NCBI RefSeq assembly: GCF_900021165.1
Contig: NZ_FCOQ01000009.1
Span: 388,243-452,242, forward strand
Direction: 5' to 3'
From: Paenibacillus phocaeensis
GTDB taxonomy: Bacteria > Bacillota > Bacilli > Paenibacillales > Paenibacillaceae
DNA: 64,000 bases
The notes beneath the pieces were generated by a model that was not told where the DNA came from, did not search any database, and was given only the letters and a program-made list of their open reading frames with translations. Position 1 is the stretch's first letter, and every line of letters begins with the position of its first letter. Made by a program: the position numbers and the translations under genes. Positions 35,134 to 44,846 of this stretch are shown one piece after another.

Positions 35134-37490
35134 TCGCCGATCACCTCAAGTAGATTTACCACAATGGTATCCTTCAGCCTGTGGGTCTGACCGTAAATGG
35201 ACAGACTCAACGGTTCCAAGCCTTGGGTCAGCCGCTGAATCGTCAGCTTGTCGCGGGTTACCTTCACCTGCAGACTTTCGCCCCGCCAGGAGAGCGGGAA
35301 GGATAAAGACTCCCAAGCCGGCGGAAGCTTCGGATTCAGGCGCAGCGTTCCCTCCCAGGATCGGACTCCGGCAAAGCCCATAATGACCGCCTTCCAAATC
35401 CCTCCGATCGACGCGGCGTGGATTCCCTCGTCGCTGCTGTGCATATTTGGCCCAAGGTCAATCCGGGCAGCCTTGGCGAACATTTGATACGCCAGCTCCA
35501 CTTCATCGACATCGCAAGCCAGAATACTGTGCGTGGACAAGCTCAGCGAAGAGTCGTGCAGCGTTTTCGGCTCATAATAATGCCAATTGGCCGCCTTCGT
35601 TTCCGGGGAGAACCAGTCCTCAAGCAAATAGAACAAGACCAGAATATCCGCCTGCTTGGATACCTGAATATCGCTGAGCTGGGTCATGCTGTAGTCGGCC
35701 AGTATGGTCGCCACCTGCTCCTGCTTCCGGTATTTCTCCAAATCAATGACTTGTTTATGCAAGTATGTGTCGTCTTGCGGAATGAGAAGCGTCTCCGCAT
35801 CCGGCTGCGGCAAATAGATAAGGTTAACGATTTTCTCCCACTCCTGCAATCTCGCGGGCAGATCGAAGCGGCCGTTTAGCGCAACATAAACCTCGCTTTG
35901 CGCTTGCATGAATTTGCGGGTACACTCGATCGCCTTTGTAATATTCCAGTAAGCCAAATAATTGGTGAATGCGTTATTGTTGACATGCTCCTTATATTCA
36001 TCGGGGCCGATTACGTCACGGATATGATATTTTCGCTCCTCTTCATTCCACTCCAGCCGGCTTGCCCAGAATTCCGCCGTCTCCAAAATGATTTCATACC
36101 CGTAACGGTCCATAAATTCCTGATCACCGGTTGCTTGATAATAATGCCAGATGCCGTACGCCACATCCGCCGTAATGTGCTGCTCGATTTTCCCGGTCCA
36201 GATAAAGGTCGGCATCCCGGTCTCCACGTCAACGGGTCCCCACTCGGGTGTTTCCTCCTCGCCGGTTGCGGCGGACTCCCAAGGATACATCGCCCCGCGA
36301 TATCCATTGTCCTTCGCCTTTTTTCTCGCGCCGTTCAAAGTGTGGTAGCGGTGCTCGGCCAAATTGCGGGCGACCTTCGGATCCGTATATATAAAATAAG
36401 GAAGAATGAAGATTTCCGTATCCCAAAACACATGCCCTTTGTACCCCTCCCCCGTTAACCCCTTGGCCCCCACGGAAAACCGGGGGTCATGAGCCGGCGT
36501 CATCAGGAGCAAATGATACTGGGCAAAACGGATCGCCAGTTGATCAAAAGGGTCTGCGCTCCGGATTTCAATCCGCGCCTTTGTCCATTGCCGCTCCCAG
36601 ACCTCTCCACTTTCGGCGTAAAGCTGTTCAAAGCCTTTTTGTGCCGCTTCCGCAAGATGATTGCGGGCGATATCCGGCAAGGGGCGGAGATTTGCCGGCT
36701 GTTCTTCAGTCCACTCCGGATCGATGCTTGTATGAACCGTCGCCAGCTTCTCCAAGGCAATGCATTGACCGGATTCCGCTTTAACCGTATAAGTCAGCAT
36801 GACTTTTCGCCGTTCCATGGACGGAACGGGGAATGAAGTCAGGCGGGCTCCATCCCGGGTCAATCGGTGATGACAGGTATGCACAAAATCTATCCCGGAC
36901 TCTGTGGTAGTGGCCGTAAGCTGGAGCATCTCGCGATCAAAAATGCGCCGTTCCCCTTCCAGAAAGTGCTGTGCGCCCGAATTGGTCATTTGCCCGTTAA
37001 TTCCCGACCGAATCTTAATATCCGCCTCCCGATTCAACGGGGTGATCTCCATTCGCATCCCGATCAAATGACGATCCTTCATCGAAACGAAGCGGCGAAA
37101 CACGAATTCGTACCTGACACCCGCTTCGTCCTCCCAGAGGATTTCACGCCGGAGTTCCCCTTGCCGCAGGTCCAATTCCCTGCGATAACGGTGAATCGTG
37201 CCTCTCTCCAAATGAAACTGGACGCCGTTCAGGGAGATGTCCAGCTGCACCATATCCGCCGCATTCGGCAGTTCTGTAACCTCCCGATGGGCAAATCGGT
37301 TAAAAGTGCCCGCAATCAATAAATTCCGCCGCTCCCCGGGATAGGCCTCTTCCGTGGCAGCTCTAAGCCCGAGATAGCCATTCCCTTGGCACATGATCGT
37401 CTCAAACTTTGCCAGAAATCTGGGATCAAAGGCGTTCTCCGCGATCACCCAGCCTTCACTCCCGCACGCGCTCCCTCCATATTCAATCAT
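35130..37490 (-). CDS. Glycoside hydrolase family 65 disaccharide phosphorylase
   Basis: 786 residues from the ATG at 37490 (GAGGAG 9 bp upstream; the frame runs on upstream inside the permease gene without a start signal). Typical GH65 length and order: N-terminal beta-sandwich, helical linker, (alpha/alpha)6 barrel, small C-terminal beta domain. The general acid Glu sits in VIGPDEYKEHVNNNAFTN, and the phosphate/sugar motifs HVFWDTEIF, GARKKAKDNGYRGAMYPWES and HSSDEGIHAASIGGIWKA are present. It phosphorolyses an alpha-linked disaccharide with inversion to beta-glucose 1-phosphate. The GPDEYKEHVNNNA form is closer to kojibiose/nigerose-type than classical maltose phosphorylases, but exact specificity cannot be read by eye. 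Cytoplasmic; coupled to pgmB. Confidence 0.93.
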   Translation of the reverse strand: MIEYGGSACGSEGWVIAENAFDPRFLAKFETIMCQGNGYLGLRAATEEAYPGERRNLLIAGTFNRFAHREVTELPNAADMVQLDISLNGVQFHLERGTIHRYRRELDLRQGELRREILWEDEAGVRYEFVFRRFVSMKDRHLIGMRMEITPLNREADIKIRSGINGQMTNSGAQHFLEGERRIFDREMLQLTATTTESGIDFVHTCHHRLTRDGARLTSFPVPSMERRKVMLTYTVKAESGQCIALEKLATVHTSIDPEWTEEQPANLRPLPDIARNHLAEAAQKGFEQLYAESGEVWERQWTKARIEIRSADPFDQLAIRFAQYHLLLMTPAHDPRFSVGAKGLTGEGYKGHVFWDTEIFILPYFIYTDPKVARNLAEHRYHTLNGARKKAKDNGYRGAMYPWESAATGEEETPEWGPVDVETGMPTFIWTGKIEQHITADVAYGIWHYYQATGDQEFMDRYGYEIILETAEFWASRLEWNEEERKYHIRDVIGPDEYKEHVNNNAFTNYLAYWNITKAIECTRKFMQAQSEVYVALNGRFDLPARLQEWEKIVNLIYLPQPDAETLLIPQDDTYLHKQVIDLEKYRKQEQVATILADYSMTQLSDIQVSKQADILVLFYLLEDWFSPETKAANWHYYEPKTLHDSSLSLSTHSILACDVDEVELAYQMFAKAARIDLGPNMHSSDEGIHAASIGGIWKAVIMGFAGVRSWEGTLRLNPKLPPAWESLSFPLSWRGESLQVKVTRDKLTIQRLTQGLEPLSLSIYGQTHRLKDTIVVNLLEVIGE

Positions 37491-37519
37491 GCTTACTTCT
37501 CCTCTCCGGTCAAATTCGG

Positions 37520-38335
37520 TTATCCTTTTAATCCCGTCGTTGCAATTCCCTGCACCATATGACGCTGAAAGAACAGGAACACAATAATAATCGGCACGGT
37601 TAACAGCACTACCCCGGTCATGGTCAGGTTCGGCCATTCGAAATACCGGTTCTTCAGCGTGTTCAGCCCCACGGTCAAGACATACCAGCGGCTATCGTTC
37701 ACCAGAGTTACCGGCCAGACGAAGGAGTTCCAGGTTCCGGTGAAACTGAAGATGATCTGCGTGCCGATCGCTCCTTTGGACAGGGGCAGCATAATGCGGG
37801 TGAAAATACCGATTTTGTTCAAGCCATCTACCTCTGCCGCTTCTTCCAGCTCCCTTGGAACCGTCATAAAAAACTGGCGCATCAGAAAAACGAGGAAGCC
37901 TTGGAACAAGAAGGGGACGATGAGTCCCTGATAGCTGTTCAGCCATTTCAAATCCACAATCATGGAGAAAATCGGAATGATCATGACCTGGTACGGAACC
38001 ATCATCATCCCGATCACCAGGAAGAACACGACGCCTCTGCCCCGATAGTTCAAGCGGGCTAAGGAGTAAGCGGCCATCGTGTTGACGATCAGGTTCCCGA
38101 CCAGAATGCCCAAGGTTACGATGATTGAGTTTTTATACCAGATGAGAACGTCGGAATTCACGAAAATATCCTGATAGTTTTCAAACGTCCACCGCCCCGG
38201 AAGGACCAGATGGCCGATATCCGCTTTGGACAATAGAGACGTATAGATGGCATAACCAAAAGGCACGATGAAGAAAATGGAAAACGTGCACAGCAACAAA
38301 TAACGCAAGACATGAACTTTCCGGCTGTCCGCCAC
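37520..38335 (-). CDS. CUT1 ABC transporter permease (MalG/UgpE-like)
   Basis: 271 residues from a GTG start that directly follows the stop of the upstream permease (GGGAGGAG just before it). Six membrane segments; permease loop ELEEAAEVDGLNKIGIFTRIMLPLSKGA. The C-terminus FFQRHMVQGIATTGLKG is typical of the second CUT1 permease. Second gene of the locus 2 operon, 30 bp before the GH65 gene. Confidence 0.93.
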   Translation of the reverse strand: MADSRKVHVLRYLLLCTFSIFFIVPFGYAIYTSLLSKADIGHLVLPGRWTFENYQDIFVNSDVLIWYKNSIIVTLGILVGNLIVNTMAAYSLARLNYRGRGVVFFLVIGMMMVPYQVMIIPIFSMIVDLKWLNSYQGLIVPFLFQGFLVFLMRQFFMTVPRELEEAAEVDGLNKIGIFTRIMLPLSKGAIGTQIIFSFTGTWNSFVWPVTLVNDSRWYVLTVGLNTLKNRYFEWPNLTMTGVVLLTVPIIIVFLFFQRHMVQGIATTGLKG

Positions 38336-39286
38336 TCAAATCTCCTCCCGAACAAAGCGTTTTTGCAGCATCGACAACACGATGATGATCGCGAAAATAA
38401 TAAAGGCCGCCGCACTCCCGTAACCTGAGCGATTGAAGTTGAACGCCTGACTGTAGAAATAAGTCACGATCGTGCTGGTTGCCCCGGCCGGACTGCCAAG
38501 CGATCCGTTTCTCGCCAAGGCATAAGGCTGGTCGAACAACTGCATGACATTGATAATGCCCGACATCAGAACCAGAAAAGTCACCGGCTTCAGCATCGGC
38601 ACCGTAAGTCTCCAGAATTGCTGCCATCCATTGGCGCCATCCACGCGCCCCGCTTCGTAAATATCATTCGGAATCGTTTGCAGTCCCCCCAAGTACACCA
38701 CCATATAGAAACCTACGTAAGTCCAAATCGTTAAAATCATCAGGAAAGGCAACGCATAGGTCACGTTGGCGTACCACGAAACATCGGGAAATCCAAACCA
38801 AGTCAACAGCCTGGTGGCAATGCCTTCATGCTGCATAAACAAATACATAAACACCGTCGTCACCGCAATCGTCGAAGTGATATACGGCATGTAATACAGT
38901 GTTCGGAACATCCCTTTCAAATGGAGCACCTTGTTAAGGTTCACGGCAATCACTAGGGCGATGATCGCTTGCAGCGGAACCGCGACAACGGTCAAAGTCA
39001 TGGAATGGCCAAAGGCCGTCCAAAAGTCCGCATCTTTTATAATTTCCGCGTAATTGCCCAAACCAACGAATTGCGTTGCCTCCGGATTCAGGAAACTGAT
39101 GTCCTGCAAACTGTAAATAAAGGACTGCGCCAATGGGTAATAAAACCAGATGCCCATCAAGATCAAGATGGGGGCGACAAACAAATAGCCTACAAACGTC
39201 GATGAATTTCCCAATCCGGCCACTTTGGAGGCAAATCCCCGATGGGGCCGTTTCAGGGAACGCTGCGTTTTTAAATTCGGCGTCAT
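38336..39286 (-). CDS. CUT1 ABC transporter permease (MalF/UgpA-like)
   Basis: 316 residues with six membrane segments and the permease loop DIYEAGRVDGANGWQQFWRLTVPMLKPV. The region PYALARNGSLGSPAGATSTIVTYFY is typical for MalF/UgpA/LacF-like subunits. The start at 39286 follows AAGGAG. First gene of the locus 2 operon. No ATPase gene is present in the locus, so a shared MsmX-like ATPase is expected. Confidence 0.93.
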   Translation of the reverse strand: MTPNLKTQRSLKRPHRGFASKVAGLGNSSTFVGYLFVAPILILMGIWFYYPLAQSFIYSLQDISFLNPEATQFVGLGNYAEIIKDADFWTAFGHSMTLTVVAVPLQAIIALVIAVNLNKVLHLKGMFRTLYYMPYITSTIAVTTVFMYLFMQHEGIATRLLTWFGFPDVSWYANVTYALPFLMILTIWTYVGFYMVVYLGGLQTIPNDIYEAGRVDGANGWQQFWRLTVPMLKPVTFLVLMSGIINVMQLFDQPYALARNGSLGSPAGATSTIVTYFYSQAFNFNRSGYGSAAAFIIFAIIIVLSMLQKRFVREEI

Positions 39287-39377
39287 GGTGTAGCTCCTTC
39301 CGCTTTTACGAATCCCTTGTTCGTATAATGTAGTATGACTTCGAGCCCCATTTCAGAGGAATCGAAGCTTCCACTTC

Positions 39378-39405
39378 ATCATAATAAGAGGAGGGGGCTC
39401 GTTAA
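39378..39405 (-). promoter_or_regulatory. Promoter of the locus 2 permease/GH65 operon
   Basis: On the minus strand TTAACG, 16 bp, TATGAT. It has the same offset from the tandem operator as the binding-protein promoter. The rest of the 403-bp stretch 39287-39689 holds the operator and a terminator only. Confidence 0.55.
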
Positions 39406-39440
39406 ACAGAGGATATTTACAAGACTCCGAGGATTTTTAC
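39404..39440 (-). promoter_or_regulatory. Tandem AraC-type operator, copy 1
   Basis: On the minus strand two direct half-sites, GTAAAAATCCTC and GTAAATATCCTC, lie 20 bp apart; near-identical to 30924-30960. The downstream half-site abuts the -35 box, the class II activator position known for AraC-family proteins. Confidence 0.65.
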
Positions 39441-39570
39441 CTCATCCCTTCAAAAGGGGAACCTGACAGGCTGACGATTCGGTGCCGCGGGACGTTAGCT
39501 CCAATTTTTGCAGCAAAAGGACGGGGAAGTTACGGACAGCGTTGAGTTTGTAGCCTTTAAGGAATAGAAC

Positions 39571-39610
39571 AAAAAGCAGCCCATCCTCGGGTGAGGATAG
39601 GCTGCTTTTG
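39571..39610 (-). terminator. Terminator of the glucuronidase operon
   Basis: AAAAGCAGCC pairs with GGCTGCTTTT, with an inner ATCCTC/GAGGAT stem and GGGT loop. On the minus strand T's follow. Confidence 0.85.
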
Positions 39611-39689
39611 CCGTTTTGATTTTATTTTCCTGTCCATTCTGTAGCTTCTCCGCAGATGCGGAGAGAGCCCTTCCGATGAGAGCAGCCTT

Positions 39690-41492
39690 TTAAGGCTTGT
39701 ATTCAAAATCGGGAATGGAATGCCATCTCTTTCGCAACTCGTGTGCCGCGGATTTCGGCTTGCGGTCGCGGGTGAATATCCCTTTCTTGTTGCCCTGAAC
39801 CCGAATAATAGTTTGGCTCGTATGGAAATCGGCAAAATTCCAGACATGTTCCCCAACGAAATTCGCGCATTCGTCGAACACTTCATGATTCGCCCGCAAA
39901 AACTCGACCTGGAATTCTTCGGTGAACATAACGGGATCGACATCGTGAAATCCGGCGATCGTATCCGCACCGTATTCCGTCATGAGGATCGGCTTGTCCG
40001 GGCAGCGTCTTTGCCAACCTGCGAATTCCTGGCGGAGCTTGGCTTTGGCCAGGTCCCACTCCCCGCCTTCCACATACCAGCCGTAATAGCGATTTAAGCA
40101 CAGCACATCTGCCAAGTCCGACACTTTGCAGTGCTCGGGGCTTCCTTCCTGCAAGGTCACTACGGTGACGGGGCGCTGCTGCGGATCGCATTCCTTCGCC
40201 AGCCGGAACAGCGGTTCGAAATATTCATACGCCCCGTCCTCCGCCGTTTCCGGTTCGTTGGCAATCGACCACATGACGACGCAGGCGTGGTTCTTATCCC
40301 TCGCGATCAATTCACGGATCGCCTGTCGGTGCGCCTCGTGGGTTCTAATCTCCTTCCACGTGTTCCGCTTCGGGCCGTTCGAGTGAATCGCCATAAAGTT
40401 CAAATGCAGCCCGACGGCCGCCACCTCGTCGATAACGACAATCCCTTCCCGATCGGCCAACCGCATGAGCTCCTCCGAATACGGATAGTGAGACGTTCGG
40501 AACGAATTGGCGCCGATCCATCTCATCAAGCGAAAATCCATCACATTGGCCGCTTCATTGAACCCTCTGCCGTGAATCGGAGAATCCTCATGCTTGCCGA
40601 ATCCTTTGAAATAGAACGGTTTGCCATTGATCAGGAACTTACCCTGTTTGACCTCCACGGTGCGGATTCCGAAGGGCTGTTCGTATTCGTCGATCGTCTC
40701 GCCGTTTTGCAGCAGCTCGATTTTCATCGTATACAAGTAAGCGTGGAGCGGCTCCCAGAGCTTCGCTTCCGCGATGATCAGCCTTCCTTGCGCCCCTTCT
40801 CCTACCGCGACAACGGCTCCGTCCTCATCCAAGATACTGACCTTTGTTTCGGCCGTCCCGCCGCCGATGTCCGCCTTATAATTCACCGCGGCGGAACCGT
40901 CCGGCTGTAAGTCGGATACGATTTCAACATCCTGGACATAGATCCAGGGCGTCGTATAAATTTTCACCGGCCGATGAAGTCCCGCGTAATTAAAGAAATC
41001 GAAATTCGGGCGATTGCGGGCGATTTTGCCACGACCTTCCACCTCTTGCTCCATATAGTTGCCGACGGGCAGCGTCGATTCATCCAGCACGTTATGGACC
41101 GCAACGGTAAGCCGGTTTTTCCCCGCGATTAAAAGTCCGTTGATTTCCGCCTCGAATGGCGTAAAACCGCCGACATGCCGGGCCGCCAGCTGCCCGTTGA
41201 CGTACACCTTGGCTTCATGCGTTGCCGAACCGAAGCGGAGAACGATGCGCTCGGAAGCAAGCGTGCTCGGAACGGCGAATTCCCGCTCGTACCAAACCCA
41301 GCCCACATGATTTCGAATTTCCGCGTTCACGCCCGCCTCGTTGTAAGAAGCAGGGACCGCCATCGGGATCGTCTCGGAGAGCGGCCGGTCATGCCATTTC
41401 TCAGCGAATCCGTTACCTGAATCAAGTTTAAAGTTCCATATTCCGTTTAAGTCGATCACGGTCCGGGAAGCCGTCACGATCGGGTAAAGCAT
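39690..41492 (-). CDS. uidA: Beta-glucuronidase, glycoside hydrolase family 2
   Basis: 600 residues, the normal size of bacterial GUS. Order: sugar-binding jelly roll, Ig-like domain and TIM barrel. The acid/base Glu is in WSIANEPET and the nucleophile in [26 protein letters not shown] and the N-x-K pair in [14 protein letters not shown], which binds the glucuronate carboxylate, separate it from beta-galactosidases. No signal peptide, so it is cytoplasmic and acts on imported glucuronides. The start at 41492 follows GGAGGG. It is the last gene of the permease-permease-binding protein-uidA operon, 11 bp after the binding protein. Confidence 0.95.
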   Translation of the reverse strand: MLYPIVTASRTVIDLNGIWNFKLDSGNGFAEKWHDRPLSETIPMAVPASYNEAGVNAEIRNHVGWVWYEREFAVPSTLASERIVLRFGSATHEAKVYVNGQLAARHVGGFTPFEAEINGLLIAGKNRLTVAVHNVLDESTLPVGNYMEQEVEGRGKIARNRPNFDFFNYAGLHRPVKIYTTPWIYVQDVEIVSDLQPDGSAAVNYKADIGGGTAETKVSILDEDGAVVAVGEGAQGRLIIAEAKLWEPLHAYLYTMKIELLQNGETIDEYEQPFGIRTVEVKQGKFLINGKPFYFKGFGKHEDSPIHGRGFNEAANVMDFRLMRWIGANSFRTSHYPYSEELMRLADREGIVVIDEVAAVGLHLNFMAIHSNGPKRNTWKEIRTHEAHRQAIRELIARDKNHACVVMWSIANEPETAEDGAYEYFEPLFRLAKECDPQQRPVTVVTLQEGSPEHCKVSDLADVLCLNRYYGWYVEGGEWDLAKAKLRQEFAGWQRRCPDKPILMTEYGADTIAGFHDVDPVMFTEEFQVEFLRANHEVFDECANFVGEHVWNFADFHTSQTIIRVQGNKKGIFTRDRKPKSAAHELRKRWHSIPDFEYKP

Positions 41493-41503
41493 TGGAATCC
41501 CTC

Positions 41504-42856
41504 CTATTTGGAATCGATGATTTTCTGAATGCGTTCCTGAGCGTTTTTAACCGTCGTATCGAGGTCCTGGGCCGACAGCATCATCGCATCGAATTCCTCC
41601 ACGAATACTTTTTCCAGCTCCGCATGGAACGGTACGGCGACCGCCGGCGTCGTTTGCTTCGTGTTTTCAAGAACGTAGAGCAAGGAATCCTTGTCAATCA
41701 TTTCCGGGGTTTGGGTACCGGCAATAAGCTTATCGACGACTTCGTTCATATCCGCTTTCTTCCAGGAAGGAAAGTACTTCCCTTGCAGCGCGATTCCCTC
41801 CGTTGTATACCAACGGATAAACGTGTACGCTTCCTCTTTGTGCTTCGATTTGCTGTAGATTCCCAGAACATCGCCGCTGACATTGCCCGAAATCGGATCT
41901 TCCTTGTTCACTTTTGGAATTGGAGCAAAAACGGTTTTAAACGCAGCCGGTACTTGCTCCGTCCCCCCGGCTTCCGGAACCAGAAACGTAGCCATCGAAA
42001 GCATACTGGTTTCCTGATTGAAATATTGCGGGCGATAGTTCAATTTTTGGCTGACAACTTCGGCATACGGCGTCACGGAGCCTTCCTTCTCCCCTTGCAA
42101 TCGAAGCTCCAACGATTTGCGAACGTACGGCGTATCCGCGTTCGCTTTCGTTCCGTCATCCGTCGTCAAGTTCGCTCCGACAGCTTGGTTCATATTCTGC
42201 ACAAAGAACGCCATCGTGGCCCAGCTATGGAAATAAGTCCCGTATCTTGTTTTGCTGCCTTCGGTTTTCGTCATCGCCTTGGCATACTGCATGAACTCAT
42301 CCCAGGTCCAGTCCTTCGGCAGCTCCAGCCCCGCCTCTTTGAGATGGTTCTCATTGATGAAAACCAGGGGCAGGGAAGATTTGCCCGGCAGCCCGTAGGT
42401 TTTCCCCGCAATTCTGGTATCTACCGTATACTCGTCCGCCAAAACGACGCCTTCTTTCTCCATATAGCCGTCGATCGGCTCCAACATGCCAAGTTCCATA
42501 CGTTGGCTGAGGAAGTTCATGTTGCTGAACATCATCACGTCCAAGTCCTCCCCGGAGGCGGCCGCGAGATCGAGCTTCTTATAATATTCGTTGGAATTGT
42601 TGTCCTCTGCGGAGACGAACTCCACTTTAATATTCGGATATTTCTTTTCAAACTCCGCGATGGCAACATCCCAGTTATCGGTCTTTTTCGGATACCAGGT
42701 ATGCAGCTTAATGGTTACGCTGCCGTCGCTCGACGAGCCGCCGTTTGACCCGCTTCCCTGAGCCTGATTCCCCCCCGAACCTGAAGCACATCCCGAAACG
42801 ATAAGCGTAAGGATTGCCGACGCGGCGATCAAACGAGTCCATTTTCTCTTCAACAT
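41504..42856 (-). CDS. Lipoprotein solute-binding protein of the glucuronide locus
   Basis: 450 residues from the ATG at 42856 (AAGGGGGAA upstream); the frame extends to 42952 but that part precedes the lipoprotein signal. Lipobox LIVSGC, then a Ser/Gly/Asn linker. Family 1 binding protein: [72 protein letters not shown]. Located between the permeases and uidA, so the likely ligand is a glucuronide or glucuronic acid oligosaccharide (inference). Confidence 0.92.
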   Translation of the reverse strand: MLKRKWTRLIAASAILTLIVSGCASGSGGNQAQGSGSNGGSSSDGSVTIKLHTWYPKKTDNWDVAIAEFEKKYPNIKVEFVSAEDNNSNEYYKKLDLAAASGEDLDVMMFSNMNFLSQRMELGMLEPIDGYMEKEGVVLADEYTVDTRIAGKTYGLPGKSSLPLVFINENHLKEAGLELPKDWTWDEFMQYAKAMTKTEGSKTRYGTYFHSWATMAFFVQNMNQAVGANLTTDDGTKANADTPYVRKSLELRLQGEKEGSVTPYAEVVSQKLNYRPQYFNQETSMLSMATFLVPEAGGTEQVPAAFKTVFAPIPKVNKEDPISGNVSGDVLGIYSKSKHKEEAYTFIRWYTTEGIALQGKYFPSWKKADMNEVVDKLIAGTQTPEMIDKDSLLYVLENTKQTTPAVAVPFHAELEKVFVEEFDAMMLSAQDLDTTVKNAQERIQKIIDSK

Positions 42857-42917
42857 GCGAATTCCCCCTTGATTAATTGAAATTTCATGATCCAAAGATG
42901 ACTTCTTGATTTCCTCT

Positions 42918-43748
42918 TTATCCCTTGACACTTCCCGAGGCCACCCCTTCAATGACTTGTTTCTGGCCTGCGATGAAGATGATCAACAATGGCAAGATTG
43001 CGGACACGGCGCCCGCCATCATGAGCGAATAATATTCGCCGTTGAAATCGGCAAATTTACGGATCCCGAGCTGTAGGGTAAACAAGGCATCGGTACGCAA
43101 GAAGATGAGCGGGTTCTGATAGTCGTTCCAAGTCCATATGAAACGGAGAATCATATAAGTTGCAAGCGCGGGTTTGACCAGCGGCAGCCCGATCCGGAAA
43201 AAGATTCGCCAATGATTCGCCCCGTCGATTCTTGCGGATTCGATAATTTCGTTATGGACTCCCATGAAAAATTGCCGCAGCAAAAACGTGCCCAGCACTC
43301 CCGAAGCCCCCAGCAGCACGAGGCCAAGGTGATTATCGAACAACCCGAGCCAGCGAAACATAATAAACTGTGGCACGAGAATCGCTTGATACGGAATCAT
43401 GTAGGTGGCCAGCACCAGCATAAACACCACATCCCGGCCTTTGAAATTCACCTTGGAGAATCCGTAGGCCGCCATGGCAGAGATGATCAAAGATAATGCG
43501 GTCGTCAACAAGGTCACTTTGATGCTGTTCAGATAATATAGCCCGAACGGGATGCTTCCCAGCCAGACCTGGCTGTAGTTCTCGATGATTTTCCATGTGC
43601 TCGGGATCCATTGGATCGGGTAGGTCATCACTTCAAGCTCCGGCTTGAACGATGCCGACAACATCCACAGGAACGGCAAAATAAAGAAGATCCCCGCAAT
43701 GCCCATCCCCATCGTGATGATGACCCGTTTTAGACGTAGGGTTCTCAT
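42918..43748 (-). CDS. CUT1 ABC transporter permease (second subunit) of the glucuronide locus
   Basis: 276 residues from the ATG at 43748 (AGGAGG, 9 bp). Six membrane segments; loop EIIESARIDGANHWRIFFRIGLPLVKPA; C-terminus GQKQVIEGVASGSVKG. It begins 13 bp after the stop of the partner permease. Confidence 0.93.
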   Translation of the reverse strand: MRTLRLKRVIITMGMGIAGIFFILPFLWMLSASFKPELEVMTYPIQWIPSTWKIIENYSQVWLGSIPFGLYYLNSIKVTLLTTALSLIISAMAAYGFSKVNFKGRDVVFMLVLATYMIPYQAILVPQFIMFRWLGLFDNHLGLVLLGASGVLGTFLLRQFFMGVHNEIIESARIDGANHWRIFFRIGLPLVKPALATYMILRFIWTWNDYQNPLIFLRTDALFTLQLGIRKFADFNGEYYSLMMAGAVSAILPLLIIFIAGQKQVIEGVASGSVKG

Positions 43749-43761
43749 ATTTAACGGCCTC

Positions 43762-44649
43762 CTAGTAATTGACCCACTTCTTCTGTCCAATCCATTGGAC
43801 CAAAGTGATGAACAGGATCAGAATCCACAGAACGATCCCCATGGCGGACGCATAGCCGGAATTCAGATTGACGAAAGCGGCTTCATACAAGTAGAACACG
43901 ATGACCGAGGTCGAACCTGCCGGCCCGCCGTTCGTCAACACCATAATCAGGTCAAACACCTTAAAGGATCCCACGACCCCCGTAATCAGCAGGAAAAAGG
44001 TCGTCGGCGACAGCATGGGCAACGTAATGCGGAAAAATTGGCGGATCGGCGAAGCGCCGTCCACGTCGGCCGCCTCATAAAGATCTTTCGGGATCCCTTG
44101 CAACCCGGCCAGATAAATGATCATGTTAAATCCCAGCGAAGTCCAAACCATAATGATCATGACCGCCAGCAGCGCATAATTCGGATCCGCCAGCCACATC
44201 GGCGGGTGCTCGACACCGATCGACCGCAGAAAACCGTTAATCGGACCGCTGTTCGGATGGAACAGCACTCTCCAGAGCAAAGCAATCGCCACAATGCTGG
44301 AAATAAACGGCATGAAATAGATCACTTTGAACAAACTTTTGAAATACGTTCCCGTGTTGATCAACGCAGCCAACACCATCGCAAGGAACATCGACACCGG
44401 AACAACTGCGATTAGAACGAGGTTATTGCGCAAGGAACGATGAAACGCTTCGTCTCGAAACAGATCCATGTAGTTGTCCCAACCGACGAATTTCAACCCG
44501 TCAATCCCCGCAATGAAGTTCCAGTCTGAGAAGCTGATCACCCCCGACAGCACAATCGGAATAACAACCAACGTCATCGTCAAAGCCAGCATCGGTAAAA
44601 CAAACAGATATCCGGTAACGGTTTCATAAAACGCCTGCTTCCGAATCAC
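43762..44649 (-). CDS. CUT1 ABC transporter permease (first subunit) of the glucuronide locus
   Basis: 295 residues from a GTG at 44649 preceded by GAGGTGAT. Six membrane segments; loop DLYEAADVDGASPIRQFFRITLPMLSPT; VLTNGGPAGSTSVIVFYLYEAAF is typical for MalF/UgpA-like subunits. First gene of the operon, divergent from the two-component system genes. Confidence 0.93.
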   Translation of the reverse strand: MIRKQAFYETVTGYLFVLPMLALTMTLVVIPIVLSGVISFSDWNFIAGIDGLKFVGWDNYMDLFRDEAFHRSLRNNLVLIAVVPVSMFLAMVLAALINTGTYFKSLFKVIYFMPFISSIVAIALLWRVLFHPNSGPINGFLRSIGVEHPPMWLADPNYALLAVMIIMVWTSLGFNMIIYLAGLQGIPKDLYEAADVDGASPIRQFFRITLPMLSPTTFFLLITGVVGSFKVFDLIMVLTNGGPAGSTSVIVFYLYEAAFVNLNSGYASAMGIVLWILILFITLVQWIGQKKWVNY

Positions 44650-44684
44650 CTCATCACCTCATTCGTGTTCTCTGTGTCTCCCTC

Positions 44685-44713
44685 ATTATAGGGGAGCCCC
44701 TCCCCGGCTCACA
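44685..44713 (-). promoter_or_regulatory. Promoter of the glucuronide operon
   Basis: On the minus strand TGTGAG, 17 bp, TATAAT. The spacer contains the palindrome GGGGAG-GGG-CTCCCC. The poor -35 suggests dependence on an activator. Confidence 0.5.
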
Positions 44714-44720
44714 TGGAACG

Positions 44721-44775
44721 ATTTTTTCTAATTTGAAAAAAAATTTGCGATATTTTTTCCCGCTTAGAAAAAAAT
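44721..44775. promoter_or_regulatory. Two tandem AT-rich dyads between the divergent locus 3 transcripts
   Basis: ATTTTTTC-N6-GAAAAAAAAT at 44721-44744 and ATTTTTTC-N7-GAAAAAAAT at 44752-44775, about 31 bp apart (three helical turns), just upstream of the operon -35. Candidate sites for the YesN-type regulator of this locus. Confidence 0.5.
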
Positions 44776-44846
44776 GTTGAATGAAACCTTCCGAGGAATG
44801 CTTTAATATTTCCTTATAATGCAATCGTCGAGGTGATGGACAACCC

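Noticed and set aside
41492..42748. 418-codon open frame on the plus strand
   Set aside because: Antisense of the glucuronide-locus binding protein; no start signal or family features.
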